From Betaproteobacteria bacterium Ga0077527 (GTDB lineage: Bacteria > Pseudomonadota > Gammaproteobacteria > Burkholderiales > SG8-41), in the NCBI GenBank assembly GCA_001464815.1, contig LNDW01000015.1:1-64000 (forward strand): 64,000 nucleotides of DNA. Reading direction: 5' to 3'. This document shows positions 25,108-34,500 of the stretch, piece after piece; positions within the stretch are counted from its first letter, which is position 1, and every line of letters starts with the position of its first letter. The position numbers were made by a program, and so were the translations under genes. The notes under the pieces were generated by a model, which saw nothing but the letters and a program-made list of their open reading frames with translations, ran no database searches and had not been told where the DNA came from.

Positions 25108-25872
25108 ATGGCTCACTACCCCGAACTCAAAAACCGCGTCGCGCTGATCACTGGCGCCGCACAGGGCATCGGCGCCGAAACCGCGCGCCTCTTTGCAGCG
25201 CAGGGCTGCCGCGTCGCGGTGGTCGATATCGATGCCGACAACGGCGAGAAGGTTGCCGCGGCGATCCGCGGCAACGGCGGCAGCGCGCAACTGTTCCGCA
25301 CCGACATCACCAGCGAGGATTCAGTGGCGCAATGCATCGCCGGCATCGCGCAAACCTTCGGCGGCATCGACATCGTGATCAACTGCGCCGGCGGTTACGG
25401 CCGGCTCGCCACCGTTGAAGACATGCCGATCGACGAATGGGACCGCACCGTCGCGCTCAATCTGCGCAGCGTGTTCCTGATCTGCAAGATGGCGATTCCC
25501 TGGCTGAAAAAATCAAAAGCCGGCCGCATCATCAACGTGTCGTCGATCTCGGGGCGCACGGTGCATGCCGCGTCCTCTCCCGCCTATGGCGCGGCGAAAG
25601 CCGGCGTCACGCAACTGACGCGCTTCCTTGCCTTCCAGCTCGGCCCTGACAACATCACCGCCAACGCCATCGCGCCGATCACCACACTGACACCGCGCGT
25701 CGCCGCGCTGCGCAGCGAGGCCGACATCGAACGCATCGCTTCGCAGGTGCCACTGCGCCGGCTGGCAGTGCCGGAGGATCACGCGCAGGCGATGCTGTTC
25801 CTCGCCTCGGATGCCGCCGCCTACATCAACGGCGTGGCGCTCGATGTCAACGGCGGCCGGGTGATGATGTAA
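25108..25872 (+). CDS. Short-chain dehydrogenase/reductase (FabG-like)
   Basis: The 254-residue protein has the classical SDR signature: ITGAAQGIGAE for nucleotide binding, NCAGG after beta-4, catalytic Ser in NVSSISG and the YxxxK pair in SPAYGAAKAG. The acid after the second beta strand (VDIDAD) suggests NAD preference. It ends with the typical INGVALDVNGG. The substrate is unknown. Confidence 0.92.
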   Translation: MAHYPELKNRVALITGAAQGIGAETARLFAAQGCRVAVVDIDADNGEKVAAAIRGNGGSAQLFRTDITSEDSVAQCIAGIAQTFGGIDIVINCAGGYGRLATVEDMPIDEWDRTVALNLRSVFLICKMAIPWLKKSKAGRIINVSSISGRTVHAASSPAYGAAKAGVTQLTRFLAFQLGPDNITANAIAPITTLTPRVAALRSEADIERIASQVPLRRLAVPEDHAQAMLFLASDAAAYINGVALDVNGGRVMM

Positions 25873-25892
25873 GCAGCGCTGCGCCCGGCCGC

Positions 25893-27134
25893 TCAGCGGC
25901 CAAAAATCCCGCGCAGGGCCTTGATCCCTTCCTGCACCGCGTCAGCCGGCGACGGCAGGCCCGAACCACCGGCCGGCGCGCCTTCGGCCGGCGCCGCGGG
26001 TTCGGCACCGCGGCTGCGGCTGCGCGGCGCAGCCTGCGCCGCTTCGCCGAGCATCGCGCTGGCGGTGGACTTGAAGCGCACTTTCACCGCCCACTCCTGG
26101 TTCCACACCGCTGCCGGATCCTTGGGCCGCGGCGGATGCACGAAGTTGGCTTCGTCACCGTAGGCAATGAAGCGCACGAAGGACATCGGCGCGGCAGCGA
26201 CGAATTGCGCCGGCACCGCGCACTCGGTGGTGGCCGGGGCCATCACCACGCGCTCCTTGATCAACCGCGTCACCTCGGCCGGCGGCAGCCAGGTCATCAG
26301 TTGCTCGCCGAATTCGCGGCTGGTGCTGGAACTCCAGAACACGACGTCCTCGCTGCCATCGCGCCCGCCCATGGCTGATGCGTAGTAGCCGGTGGCGCCG
26401 GCCACGGCATTCCAGCTAAGGCGCGTGGCAGCACCGGCGCGCGCCGAACTGAGCGCCACCGCGTCCATGAAGTCGTGACGGTCGAGACTGAAGCGGATGT
26501 CGGGCGTGTAATTGCCGCGCACGGCATGGTCGCCGCGCAGCGAAGCGTCGGAGGGCACGCGCTGGCTGTCGCGGGCATTGGGCCATTCGCCGTAGGTCTT
26601 GCTGCGTGCCGGCGAAGGTCCGCGCTGCAAGTTGACGCGGCGGCTGAACAGGCCCTGCGGCCATTCGCCCTGCGCCAGGCGCGCGAAATCGACGATGAAA
26701 GGCTGGCCGGGACCGGCCTGCTCGCCGCAGCCCCAGAAAATCAGCAGGCGCCCGCGCGGGCGCTCGAACTGCTCGGGCTGGCCGTCCTCGCGCGGTTCAG
26801 CGCGCACGCGTTGCGGCGATTCCAGCGGCAAACTCGCACCCATGCGCAGGCCCGGCGGAATTTCATGCGCCGCCGCCGGCGTGCCACCCGCCGCGCGCTG
26901 CGAACCCAGCTCAAGCAGCAGCGAGCGTGCCGCGCCGCCGGCATCACCGCCGCCGAGCATCATGCGGCCGAGGTCCATCATCGACGGCGCGCCACCGCCC
27001 ATCGGCAGGCCGCTGGCGGTATCGGCGCTGACCCAGTAGGTGGCAACCGGCGGGGTGATTTTCTGCTGGGCCTGGGCGGCGCTGAAGCTGCAGGCGGCAC
27101 ATAACACGGCAATGCGGAAGGCGAACCTGTTCAT
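25893..27134 (-). CDS. Exported hypothetical protein, Ala/Gly/Pro-rich ends
   Basis: The 413-residue protein begins with a clear Sec signal peptide (MNRFAFRIAVLCAACSFSAAQAQ). A Gly/Met-rich segment follows (about 40-70). A central region has IFWGCGEQAGPGQP and a fibronectin-like stretch (RLSWNAVAGATGYYASAMG), and the C-terminal tail is rich in Ala, Pro and Arg. The WNAVAGATGY motif suggests a beta-sandwich, carbohydrate- or surface-associated module. I cannot assign a function. It is convergent with the SDR gene and divergent from a TctC gene. Confidence 0.75.
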   Translation of the reverse strand: MNRFAFRIAVLCAACSFSAAQAQQKITPPVATYWVSADTASGLPMGGGAPSMMDLGRMMLGGGDAGGAARSLLLELGSQRAAGGTPAAAHEIPPGLRMGASLPLESPQRVRAEPREDGQPEQFERPRGRLLIFWGCGEQAGPGQPFIVDFARLAQGEWPQGLFSRRVNLQRGPSPARSKTYGEWPNARDSQRVPSDASLRGDHAVRGNYTPDIRFSLDRHDFMDAVALSSARAGAATRLSWNAVAGATGYYASAMGGRDGSEDVVFWSSSTSREFGEQLMTWLPPAEVTRLIKERVVMAPATTECAVPAQFVAAAPMSFVRFIAYGDEANFVHPPRPKDPAAVWNQEWAVKVRFKSTASAMLGEAAQAAPRSRSRGAEPAAPAEGAPAGGSGLPSPADAVQEGIKALRGIFGR

Positions 27135-27240
27135 GGCGGACTCCGGACATGGGATGACGCCAGTTTACGCGCTTAGCAAATGACTGGCGGCATGCTAGCC
27201 TGCGCGGCAATCACATCATCACAAAAAAAAGGGGGGAGCC

Positions 27241-28218
27241 ATGACGATGCGCCTGATGCTGGCCCTGGTGCTGGCCCTGGTGCTGGCCGGCAGTTTCACC
27301 AGCACCGCCTGGTCGCAGAATTTTCCCAACCGCGCGGTGCGCATGCTGATTCCGTTCACCGTGGGCAGTGCGGCCGACGTGATTGCCCGCGCGATGGAAC
27401 CCGCGCTGCGTGAACGCCTCGGCCAGGCGGTGGTGATGGACAACCGGCCCGGTGCCGGCGGCAATATCGCCGCCGAACTCACCGCAAAAAGCCCGCCCGA
27501 CGGCTATACCGTATTCATGGGCACCATCGGCACCCAGGCCATCAACTACAGCCTGTACAGCAAGCTCAACTACCATCCGCTGAACAGCTTCAGCACCATC
27601 GCCCGCGTCGGCGACAGCCCGAACGTGCTGGTGCTGCATCCCTCGCTGCCGGCGAAAAACGTCAAGGAACTGATTGCCCTCGCCAAGGCGCGCCCCGGTG
27701 AACTGAACTACAGCACCTCGGGTGCGGGCACCTCGGTGCACCTGTCGGCGGAACTGTTCAACAGCATGGCCGGCGTGAAGACGGTGCATGTGCCGTTCAA
27801 GGGCGCTTCCGAAGCGCTGACCGCGCTGATCTCGGGACAGACCCAGCTGCAGTTCGCCAGCGTGTCGTCGGCGATTCCGCTGATCAAGGCCGGCCGGCTT
27901 CGCGGCCTGGGTGTGACTTCACCGGCGCGTATCGCCTCGCTGCCCGATGTGCCGACCATCGCCGAAGCCGGACTGCCCGGCTACGCCGCGGTGGCCTGGT
28001 ACGGCATCGTCGGTCCTGCCGGCATTCCGGCACCGATTGTCGGCACGCTGAGCAAGGCCGCGCTGGATGTGCTGGCACAGCCGGATGTGATCAAACGACT
28101 CAACGCCTCGGGTGTGGACGTCAATCCCGGCGGCCCGGAGGAATTCCGCAAGCTGATCGAGGCGGAGATTCCGAAATGGGCGGCGGTGGTGAAGGCTTCG
28201 GGGGCGAAGGCGGATTAA
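27241..28218 (+). CDS. Bug/TctC-family periplasmic solute-binding receptor
   Basis: The 325-residue protein has a signal peptide and the family motifs RAVRMLIPFTVGSAADVIAR, MDNRPGAGGN, KTVHVPFKGASEAL and LPDVPTIAEAG. A GGGGGAG ribosome binding site precedes the ATG. It stands alone, with no transporter membrane genes, and ends just before the attI-like and cassette region. Confidence 0.93.
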   Translation: MTMRLMLALVLALVLAGSFTSTAWSQNFPNRAVRMLIPFTVGSAADVIARAMEPALRERLGQAVVMDNRPGAGGNIAAELTAKSPPDGYTVFMGTIGTQAINYSLYSKLNYHPLNSFSTIARVGDSPNVLVLHPSLPAKNVKELIALAKARPGELNYSTSGAGTSVHLSAELFNSMAGVKTVHVPFKGASEALTALISGQTQLQFASVSSAIPLIKAGRLRGLGVTSPARIASLPDVPTIAEAGLPGYAAVAWYGIVGPAGIPAPIVGTLSKAALDVLAQPDVIKRLNASGVDVNPGGPEEFRKLIEAEIPKWAAVVKASGAKAD

Positions 28219-28308
28219 AACTGTTCAGTGCACATCGAAGGCGCGAAAAAATGAAGGGGTCGCTTTTCATGCCAATTTTATCGGGGTCTAAAATGCGACA
28301 GCTCTCTA

Positions 28309-28321
28309 TAAATAATTGTTT
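28309..28321 (-). promoter_or_regulatory. IHF-like site (inverted)
   Basis: The reverse complement reads AAACAATTATTTA, one mismatch from the consensus. It is nearly the same as the copy at 25008-25020, including the preceding CAATAA. It lies just upstream of the attI-like sequence. Confidence 0.3.
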
Positions 28322-28350
28322 TTATTGAATTATTTATGAATTTTTGTTGG

Positions 28351-28410
28351 GATGTTATCTGCCGTGTCGGAATGTTATCCGGCGTTTTTGCCGTATAAAA
28401 CTAGTTAGGC
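28351..28410 (+). other. Potential integron attI-like site
   Basis: Two direct repeats, GATGTTAT (28351) and AATGTTAT (28371), are followed by TATAAAACTA and the core site GTTAGGC (28404-28410). The class 1 attI site as I recall it has two GATGTTAY repeats at nearly the same spacing, then CTAAAACAAA and GTTAGGC. The resemblance is in arrangement as well as in words. No integrase gene lies in the 130 bases upstream. Confidence 0.5.
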
Positions 28411-29271
28411 GTCACGGGAACCCTTGGTAGCCGCAAAATGAACCGAATATTCGTTCAACTGCTGCTGTTATCGATATTCTTAAGTGGTTGTGCTGCACCC
28501 GCGTTCAAACTCGACCCCAACTTGCGGCCTCGTCCTTGGGGTCCGTTAGAGCAAGCGGAGCGACTGGCGGTACCCTGCACAAAGCCAGCGCGGAATTTCG
28601 ATCTAAATGCAAACTTTCGGTACGGGTGCTTCTGCGGTAAGGGCCATCCAGATCTTAAACGCGGTGAAAATGAGGAACTTTACGATTTCATTGGCAGGTT
28701 TTATTCCATCAAGGCGTTTGACTCGATCGACTTAGCCTGTCGTGATCACGATGTATGCTGGATTCTCTGGGGTGACAACGACGGGTATTGCAATCAAGAG
28801 TTAACCTTTCGTCTTGTAGACGTTTGGCTGCACATGTTCGAGCGGCGGAGCGAATCCGCTTTGCGATGCGCACGGCTTGCGTCGCAAGTCGGAGTAGTCT
28901 TTGCAACGATTTTTACTCCTTCTCGGATGGACAACTTTTCAGACGGTGTTAGCAGCTTAATCCAACGAGCAATCCAAACCATGATTCAGACACCTATATT
29001 TGCAGTTACGCTTTTGGAGAGCGACCGCTACCCGCGAGAAGGCGACCGATGTGACGCGCCAACGCCTCAAATAGAAAAATGACTGGTTCGATCTTGTTTC
29101 AGGTATCGAAACAGCTTGGAACAGGAGATGCCCTCAAAAATCTTCTGTTTCAATGAAGCTAGTGACGCCTAACCCTTCGTTCGAGTCGACCCGCTCCGGC
29201 ATGGCGGTTTTGGCCCCCATTTCATTCTGGGCCAAAACCGTCCTGCCTCCACGGGCGGCTCAACTCAAACG
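28405..29271 (+). mobile_element. Single integron-type gene cassette
   Basis: The segment starts inside a GTTAGGC core site and ends at the G of GTTAGCA at 29271. It contains one gene and an attC-like site at its 3' end. Its 5' end GTTAGGCGTCAC (28404-28415) is exactly complementary to GTGACGCCTAAC (29162-29173), as in a cassette whose ends join in the circular form. Base composition is lower in GC than the neighbours. Confidence 0.75.
28438..29082 (+). CDS. Cassette-borne lipoprotein with phospholipase A2-like motifs
   Basis: The 214-residue protein has a lipoprotein signal with lipidated Cys18 (LSGC). YGCFCGKGHP (62-71) resembles the calcium-binding loop of phospholipase A2. DLACRDHDVCW (98-108) matches the PLA2 active-site signature, with His104-Asp105 as the catalytic pair. 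Further Cys residues at 47, 64, 66, 101, 107 and 118 could form disulfides. Such enzymes cleave the sn-2 ester of phospholipids; here it would act at the cell envelope. The gene is the only one in the cassette, 28 bases after the core site. The PLA2 call rests on the two motifs, so activity is inferred. Confidence 0.7.
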   Translation: MNRIFVQLLLLSIFLSGCAAPAFKLDPNLRPRPWGPLEQAERLAVPCTKPARNFDLNANFRYGCFCGKGHPDLKRGENEELYDFIGRFYSIKAFDSIDLACRDHDVCWILWGDNDGYCNQELTFRLVDVWLHMFERRSESALRCARLASQVGVVFATIFTPSRMDNFSDGVSSLIQRAIQTMIQTPIFAVTLLESDRYPREGDRCDAPTPQIEK

Positions 29272-29277
29272 TTAGCA
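29167..29277 (+). repeat. attC recombination site of the gene cassette
   Basis: R'' GCCTAAC (29167-29173) and R' GTTAGCA (29271-29277) enclose an imperfect inverted repeat. TTCGTTCGAGTCGACC near 29176-29191 faces GGCTCAACTCAAACG (29257-29271). The centre folds into a perfect 12-bp stem CGGTTTTGGCCC/GGGCCAAAACCG. Size (111 bases) and layout fit attC sites; the R' differs slightly from the GTTRRRY consensus at its end. Confidence 0.75.
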
Positions 29278-29366
29278 ATCAAAGCCATTCAATGTCAGAC
29301 CGCAAGCGCCCCCGCTGAAACAAGCCGCGCGCAAGCTGTGCAAGGTAGTCACGCCGCTCCATCAAT

Positions 29367-29412
29367 AAAAAAGCCGTTCCCCTTCGACAAACTCAGGGTG
29401 AACGGCTTTTTT
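29367..29412. terminator. Bidirectional intrinsic terminator
   Basis: GCCGTTC (29373-29379) and GAACGGC (29400-29406) form a stem flanked by an A-run on the left and a T-run on the right. The loop contains CCCTTCGACAAACTCAGGG, itself partly palindromic and of a common dispersed-repeat type. It separates the cassette from the leftward oxidoreductase gene. Confidence 0.8.
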
Positions 29413-29430
29413 ACGCCTGCCAGAAACGCG

Positions 29431-30402
29431 TCAGCCGATCTTGACCACGATCTTGCCGACCATGCCGCTGTTGTCCATGCGCGCCTTGGCCGCCGGCAGT
29501 TCGTCAAAGCTGTACACGCTGTCGATCAGCGGCAGGATGCGGCCGTCGTTGATCGCCGGCAGCACGTCGTGGCGGAAACCCGCGGCGGACAGAACCTTGC
29601 CCGAGGCCGGGAGGTGGGCGTTGGACACCCCAAAGATTTCCTGACGCCAGGCATGCACCGCATTGAGATCGATCTCGGCCTTAAACACGTTGTCGACGTA
29701 ACCGACTGTCGCCAGCCGGCCGCGGAAACCGAGGCAACGCTGGCACTCGGCAAACACCGAACCGCCGACGCCGTTGATCACCAGGTCCACGCCCTTGCCG
29801 CCGGTCAGCTCGCGCACCTGCGCGGCAAAGTCCGGCTTGCGCGTGGCAATGCCGACATCGAGGCCGGTGGCCTTGAGCTGTTCGATTTTCTGCGCCGAAC
29901 CCGAGGTGCCGATCGAACGCGCGCCGATCAGCTTGGCGAGGTGGATGCTTGCCACACCGGCGCCCGAAGAGGCGCCCATGATCAGCATCGTCTCGCCCTT
30001 CTGCAGCTTGCCGTACTGGAAAATCATTTCCCAGGCGGTGATGTAGCTGATCGGGATCGCCGCGGCCTGTTCCCAGCTGAGATGCGCGGGCTTGGGAAAA
30101 ATCTGCGTCGCATCCATCACCGCGTATTCGGCGAAACCGCCGCGCACGCGGCCGAACACCGCATCACCGACCTTGACGCCGGTGACACCTTCACCAACTG
30201 CATGCACGGTGCCCGAGGCTTCGTTGCCACCGAGTTTTTCCGGACCGCCGTGCACCACGCCGCCGACAAACATCTCGCCGCGGTTGAGCGCCGAGGCCAT
30301 GACCTTGATCACGATCTCGCCGGCCTTGGGCTGCGGCTGCGGCACGTCGCGGTATTCAAGAACGTTCTGGTGATCCTTGGTGACGATCCAGCAGGATTTC
30401 AT
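29431..30402 (-). CDS. Zinc-less quinone oxidoreductase-type alcohol dehydrogenase (MDR family)
   Basis: The 323-residue medium-chain reductase has a GroES-like N-terminal domain (KAGEIVIKVMASALNRGE), a GNEASGTVHAVGEGVTGVK region and the nucleotide-binding motif IMGASSGAGVASIHLAKLIG. Zinc ligands of classical alcohol dehydrogenases are absent, as in quinone oxidoreductases and enoyl reductases. It reduces quinone- or enone-type substrates with NADPH. An AT-rich stretch with an IHF-like site precedes it, and a TctC gene lies upstream on the same strand. Confidence 0.9.
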   Translation of the reverse strand: MKSCWIVTKDHQNVLEYRDVPQPQPKAGEIVIKVMASALNRGEMFVGGVVHGGPEKLGGNEASGTVHAVGEGVTGVKVGDAVFGRVRGGFAEYAVMDATQIFPKPAHLSWEQAAAIPISYITAWEMIFQYGKLQKGETMLIMGASSGAGVASIHLAKLIGARSIGTSGSAQKIEQLKATGLDVGIATRKPDFAAQVRELTGGKGVDLVINGVGGSVFAECQRCLGFRGRLATVGYVDNVFKAEIDLNAVHAWRQEIFGVSNAHLPASGKVLSAAGFRHDVLPAINDGRILPLIDSVYSFDELPAAKARMDNSGMVGKIVVKIG

Positions 30403-30416
30403 GATTTATCCAATAA

Positions 30417-30429
30417 AATCAATAGTTTA
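30417..30429 (+). promoter_or_regulatory. IHF-like site (AATCAATAGTTTA)
   Basis: An exact match to WATCAANNNNTTR lies in the 46-base gap between the TctC stop and the oxidoreductase start, 15 bases upstream of the latter's ATG. Confidence 0.4.
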
Positions 30430-30448
30430 TAAAATTGATTGAGGCCGC

Positions 30449-31432
30449 TTATTCGATGCCGACGGCCTGCACGATCGGGCCCCAGCGCTTGAGTTCCTTC
30501 TGGATGAACTGGGTCGCGCGTTCGGGCGAAGTGTTGGTCACCGGCTCGGCGCCGGCTCGGCGCAAAAATTCCTGCATCTCGGCATTGGCCAGCACTTTCA
30601 GATTGGCCTGGGCCAGTGCATCGAGCACCGGCCTCGGCATTGCCGGCGGCAGAAAGATCGCGTTGAAGGCCTCGACCACCAGTTCAGGCATCCCGGCCTG
30701 TGCCGCAGTCGGCACATCGGGCACTGCCGCCAGGCGTTGCTCGGAGCAGATGGCGAGCATGCGCAGGCGGCCCTGCTTGTGGTACTCCAGCGGTGCCGGG
30801 CTGATGGTCGGCGTGTACATCGGAATATGTCCGGCGATGAGGTCGGTGAGACCCGGGCCCGCGCCCTTGTATGGCACATGCACGATCTTCAAATCACCAT
30901 TGAGCTTCTTGAACAGCTCGCCGGTGAGGTGGGTGATGCTGCCGGTGCCGGCCGAGCCGAAGGACAGTATGCCCGGGCTGCGCCTGGCCAGCGCCACCAG
31001 CTCCTTCAGGTTTTTCACCGGCAGCGAGGGATGCACGGCGACGCCGGTGGGCACCAGTGTGATGATGCCGAGCGTGGTGAAATCCTTCAGCGGGTCATAG
31101 CCGAGTTTGGGATTGCCCAACGGGCTCAGCACATGGGTGGTGGTGTTGGCGATCAGCAGCGTATGGCCGTCGGGTTTGGCGCGTGCAACCTCGAGTGAAC
31201 CGATGGCACCCGAAGCACCGGCGCGGTTCTCGACAATGACGTTCTGGCCCAGCACCTTGCCGAGGTCCTGCGCCCAGCGCCGGCCGATGATGTCGTTGAC
31301 GCCACCGGGCGCGAAGGGCACCACCAGGCGCAACGGACGGTCGGGAAATTTGGTCTGCGCCTGTGCTGCGGCAGGAAGCAGCATCGCGGCGGTGATCAGC
31401 GCAGCAGCGCCGGTGACAAGATGAACAGTCAT
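30449..31432 (-). CDS. Bug/TctC-family periplasmic solute-binding receptor
   Basis: The start at 31432 gives a 327-residue protein with a signal peptide (MTVHLVTGAAALITAAMLL...AQA). Family motifs are RPLRLVVPFAPGGVNDIIGR, VENRAGASGAIG, LKIVHVPYKGAGPGL and VPDVPTAAQAG. It lies upstream of the quinone oxidoreductase on the same strand with a 46-base gap, so cotranscription is possible. It is preceded by the AddA-like gene on the same strand, 107 bases away. Confidence 0.93.
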   Translation of the reverse strand: MTVHLVTGAAALITAAMLLPAAAQAQTKFPDRPLRLVVPFAPGGVNDIIGRRWAQDLGKVLGQNVIVENRAGASGAIGSLEVARAKPDGHTLLIANTTTHVLSPLGNPKLGYDPLKDFTTLGIITLVPTGVAVHPSLPVKNLKELVALARRSPGILSFGSAGTGSITHLTGELFKKLNGDLKIVHVPYKGAGPGLTDLIAGHIPMYTPTISPAPLEYHKQGRLRMLAICSEQRLAAVPDVPTAAQAGMPELVVEAFNAIFLPPAMPRPVLDALAQANLKVLANAEMQEFLRRAGAEPVTNTSPERATQFIQKELKRWGPIVQAVGIE

Positions 31433-31539
31433 GAACCGGTCCTCGGATTGTTTTTTGTGGCAAGAATTTACAGCCTGGCACGAGCCGCGCATCCTAAGGA
31501 CTAAAACCCCTGACCGCAACCGTTCTTCGGAGCACAGGT

Positions 31540-34500
31540 TCAGGTCGAATACGCCCACTCCCGCCAGCCACCGAGCAGCGGGAAATACAGTCCGAGCCGG
31601 ATTTGCCCCTGGCCGGAAGCCTGCAGCAGCCGGGCGTAACGTTCGAGCTGGCCGCGGTAACGCGCCTGTTCATTGTCGAGAAAGGCATCGACATCGGCGC
31701 CTTCATGCCGGCTGGTCTTGTAGTCGATGATCCAGCGCGTGCCCTCGTCATCGACAAAGCTGCGGTCGATCACTGCGCTGACCAACCGGCCGTCATCGAT
31801 GCCGCTCAGACGCCATTCCGAACGTGCCTGCGGCTGCGCCGAAAGCAACCAGCGCCCGCGCTGGTCACTGACACAATGGATCAGCGCCTGCTGCGCGCGG
31901 GTCGTGGCCTCGGCGACTTCGTTTTCACCTACACCCTGCGCCGCCAGTGCAAGCCGGATCGCGGGCCCGATGGCATGGATACGCGCGGCGTCCCAGCCGG
32001 CGCAACCATCCTCGGCGATGCGCTGCAGCCAGCGATGCACCACGCTGCCGATATGCCGCGCCGTTTCACCGGCCCAGGAAAATTCGAGTTCATCCTGCGC
32101 GCGCGCCGGATCGGGTGGTGGTGTCCAAGCCGCGGGCGGTGGCGCCTCAGGTCTGGTCCAGCCCGACGGCAGACGGCGCAGATGCTGATCCACCACCGCG
32201 GCCTGCTGCACCTGCGGCACAGCCACGTTTTTCGCAACATCCGCGAGGGCCGCCCGGTACTCCGCTTCCACCACCGGCCACAACTTGCCGAGCAATGAAC
32301 GTGAAGGCGGCGGCTTGACGGTTGGTGCTTCACCGTCATCACCTTCCTCTTCCACCTGCACGCTGCCCAGCAGATGCAGTTGCTGCCGCGCACGCGTCGC
32401 CGCGACATACAGCAGGCGGCCATCCTCCAGTGCCTGCCTTTGCGCATGGAAGCCGGCAATCCACTGATAGATCGCATCGCCGTCTTCGCCAGTCGCATTG
32501 ATGGGTGCCAGCAGCAGGCCGGGTTCGCCATGTACCGAGGGCTGCTCGGCCCACAGGAACAGTTTTTTGTCATCGTGGCGCGGTCCGCGTGCGAGGCCGG
32601 GCACGATCACCACATCGAACTCGAGGCCCTTGGCCTTGTGCACGGTCATGATCTGCAGGCTGTCGTCGGCCTCGACGTCGGCCAGCGCATACAGCTGACT
32701 CAAGCCTTCTTCAAAAGCCGCACGATCGGGCAACTCGCCCGCTTCTTCGTGACGGTCGAGGTAACGGAAAAACACCTCCGCATCCTCAAGACTGGTTTCA
32801 TCCTCGACACAGGCCGGGCCGCCCAGCGCAAACCACGCACCCGCCACCTGCTCGCGCAGCGGCGCACGCCGGCGCGCCAGCATCATCGGCTGCAGCGCCG
32901 CGCACAGCCGCGCCGCACGCACACAGCCATCAGCCGACAGCTGCGCGATGCGCTCTTCGTCATGCAGCGCATCCCACAGCGTGACACCGTGGTTGTTCGC
33001 GGCAAGAACATGCAGGTCGGCGAGTGTGAGGCCACACCACGGCGCGCGCAGCAGCGCGAGCCAGGCAATACGATCACCGGGGTGGGCCAGCGCGCGTGTC
33101 AGCGCGAGCAGGTCCTGCACCACCGGCCGCTGGCCGAGGGCCTCGATATCAATGGCGCGGAAACGCAGCCGTGCCGCCTTCAGTGCCGGCACGATGTCGC
33201 GCAGATGGCTGCGGGTACGGGTGAGTATCGCCACCCTCACCGCGGGATCGGCGGCGCGGGCGGCCAGCACGATGTCGGCCACGCGTTGCGCCTCCGCCGA
33301 ACCATCATCAGCGAACAGTGCATGCACCTGAACCGCCATGCCGGGCAGCGCAGCGCGGGTGGGCACCGAGGCGGTGTACGGCACCGCACCGGAGGCAATG
33401 TCCTCCGCCGCGGGCAGGATGCGGGCAAAAGCGGCATTGACCCAGGCAACGATGCCGGACTGCGAGCGGAAATTGGCGGACAGCGCGATCGGATGCAATT
33501 CAATACCGGCGATGCCTTCGGCACGCGCACGCAGGAACAGGCCGACCTCGGCTTCGCGGAAGCGATAGATCGACTGCATCGGATCACCGACAACAAACAC
33601 GGTGCGCCCGTCGTCGGGCAGCCAGCCCGCGGTCAGGCGCTCGACCAGCTGGAACTGGCTGATCGAGGTGTCCTGGAATTCGTCGATCAACAGATGCTGG
33701 ATGCGGTAATCCAGTGCCAGCGTCAGATCGGTGGGCGCATCTTCATTACCCAGCGCCAGCAGTGCGCCCTGCGCAACTTCGGTGAAATCGACCTGGCGGC
33801 GCGACTGGAATACCAGTTTCAGCTGGGCCACGGCCAGCGGCAGCAGGCGCAGGATTGCGCCCAGCACCTGCCACTGGCTGTCGGTATAGCCGGCAGGAGG
33901 CAGATGGCGCATCGCATCGAGCGCCTCGCGTGTACCGCCTGTCTCCAGTGCAGCGAACAGGGCCAGTGCACGCTCTTTCCACGGCTGATGTTCCTTGCCG
34001 GCAAGAAAGCCCTGGTCTTTGGTCAATCGTTTGCGCCAGGCTCCTTCGGCCGTCAGCAAAACCCCGGCAAGTCTCACCCAGTCATCCACCTCGCCAGCAA
34101 AAGCACCCAGCCCGAGGTTGCCGAAGGCATAACCAGCCAGCGCGTGCAATTCAGCACCGGCCGTGGCCGGAACGGCCGCACGCAACTGCTGCAGCGCCCG
34201 GTCTCGCGCATGTTGCAGGGTAGCCTCGAGTTGCTGACGACCCTCGCCCCGCAGAATCAAACGCAGCCACTGGTCACGGCGCGCCAGCATGTCGGTGATC
34301 AGTGATTCGGCACGGGCGACATCGTTGTCGAGATGGACCAGCAGGTTTTCAACATCGGCGGCCACTGCACCGGCGTCATTGATCTGCGCCAGCAAGGCCT
34401 GTGCGGCCTGACGGTACAGCGGCTCTGCATCCTCGACACTTTCCGGCTGCGCGCCAAAACGCGACAGCACCGGCATCTGCCGGGTGAGGCCGGCACACAG

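Noticed and set aside
28219-28350. Search for an integrase gene or remnant upstream of the attI-like site
   Set aside because: The 132 bases hold no frame with tyrosine-recombinase motifs on either strand; only an IHF-like site is visible.
32374-34305. Plus-strand open frame of 643 codons opposite the AddA-like gene
   Set aside because: It is antisense to well-conserved helicase motifs, with no recognisable family of its own.
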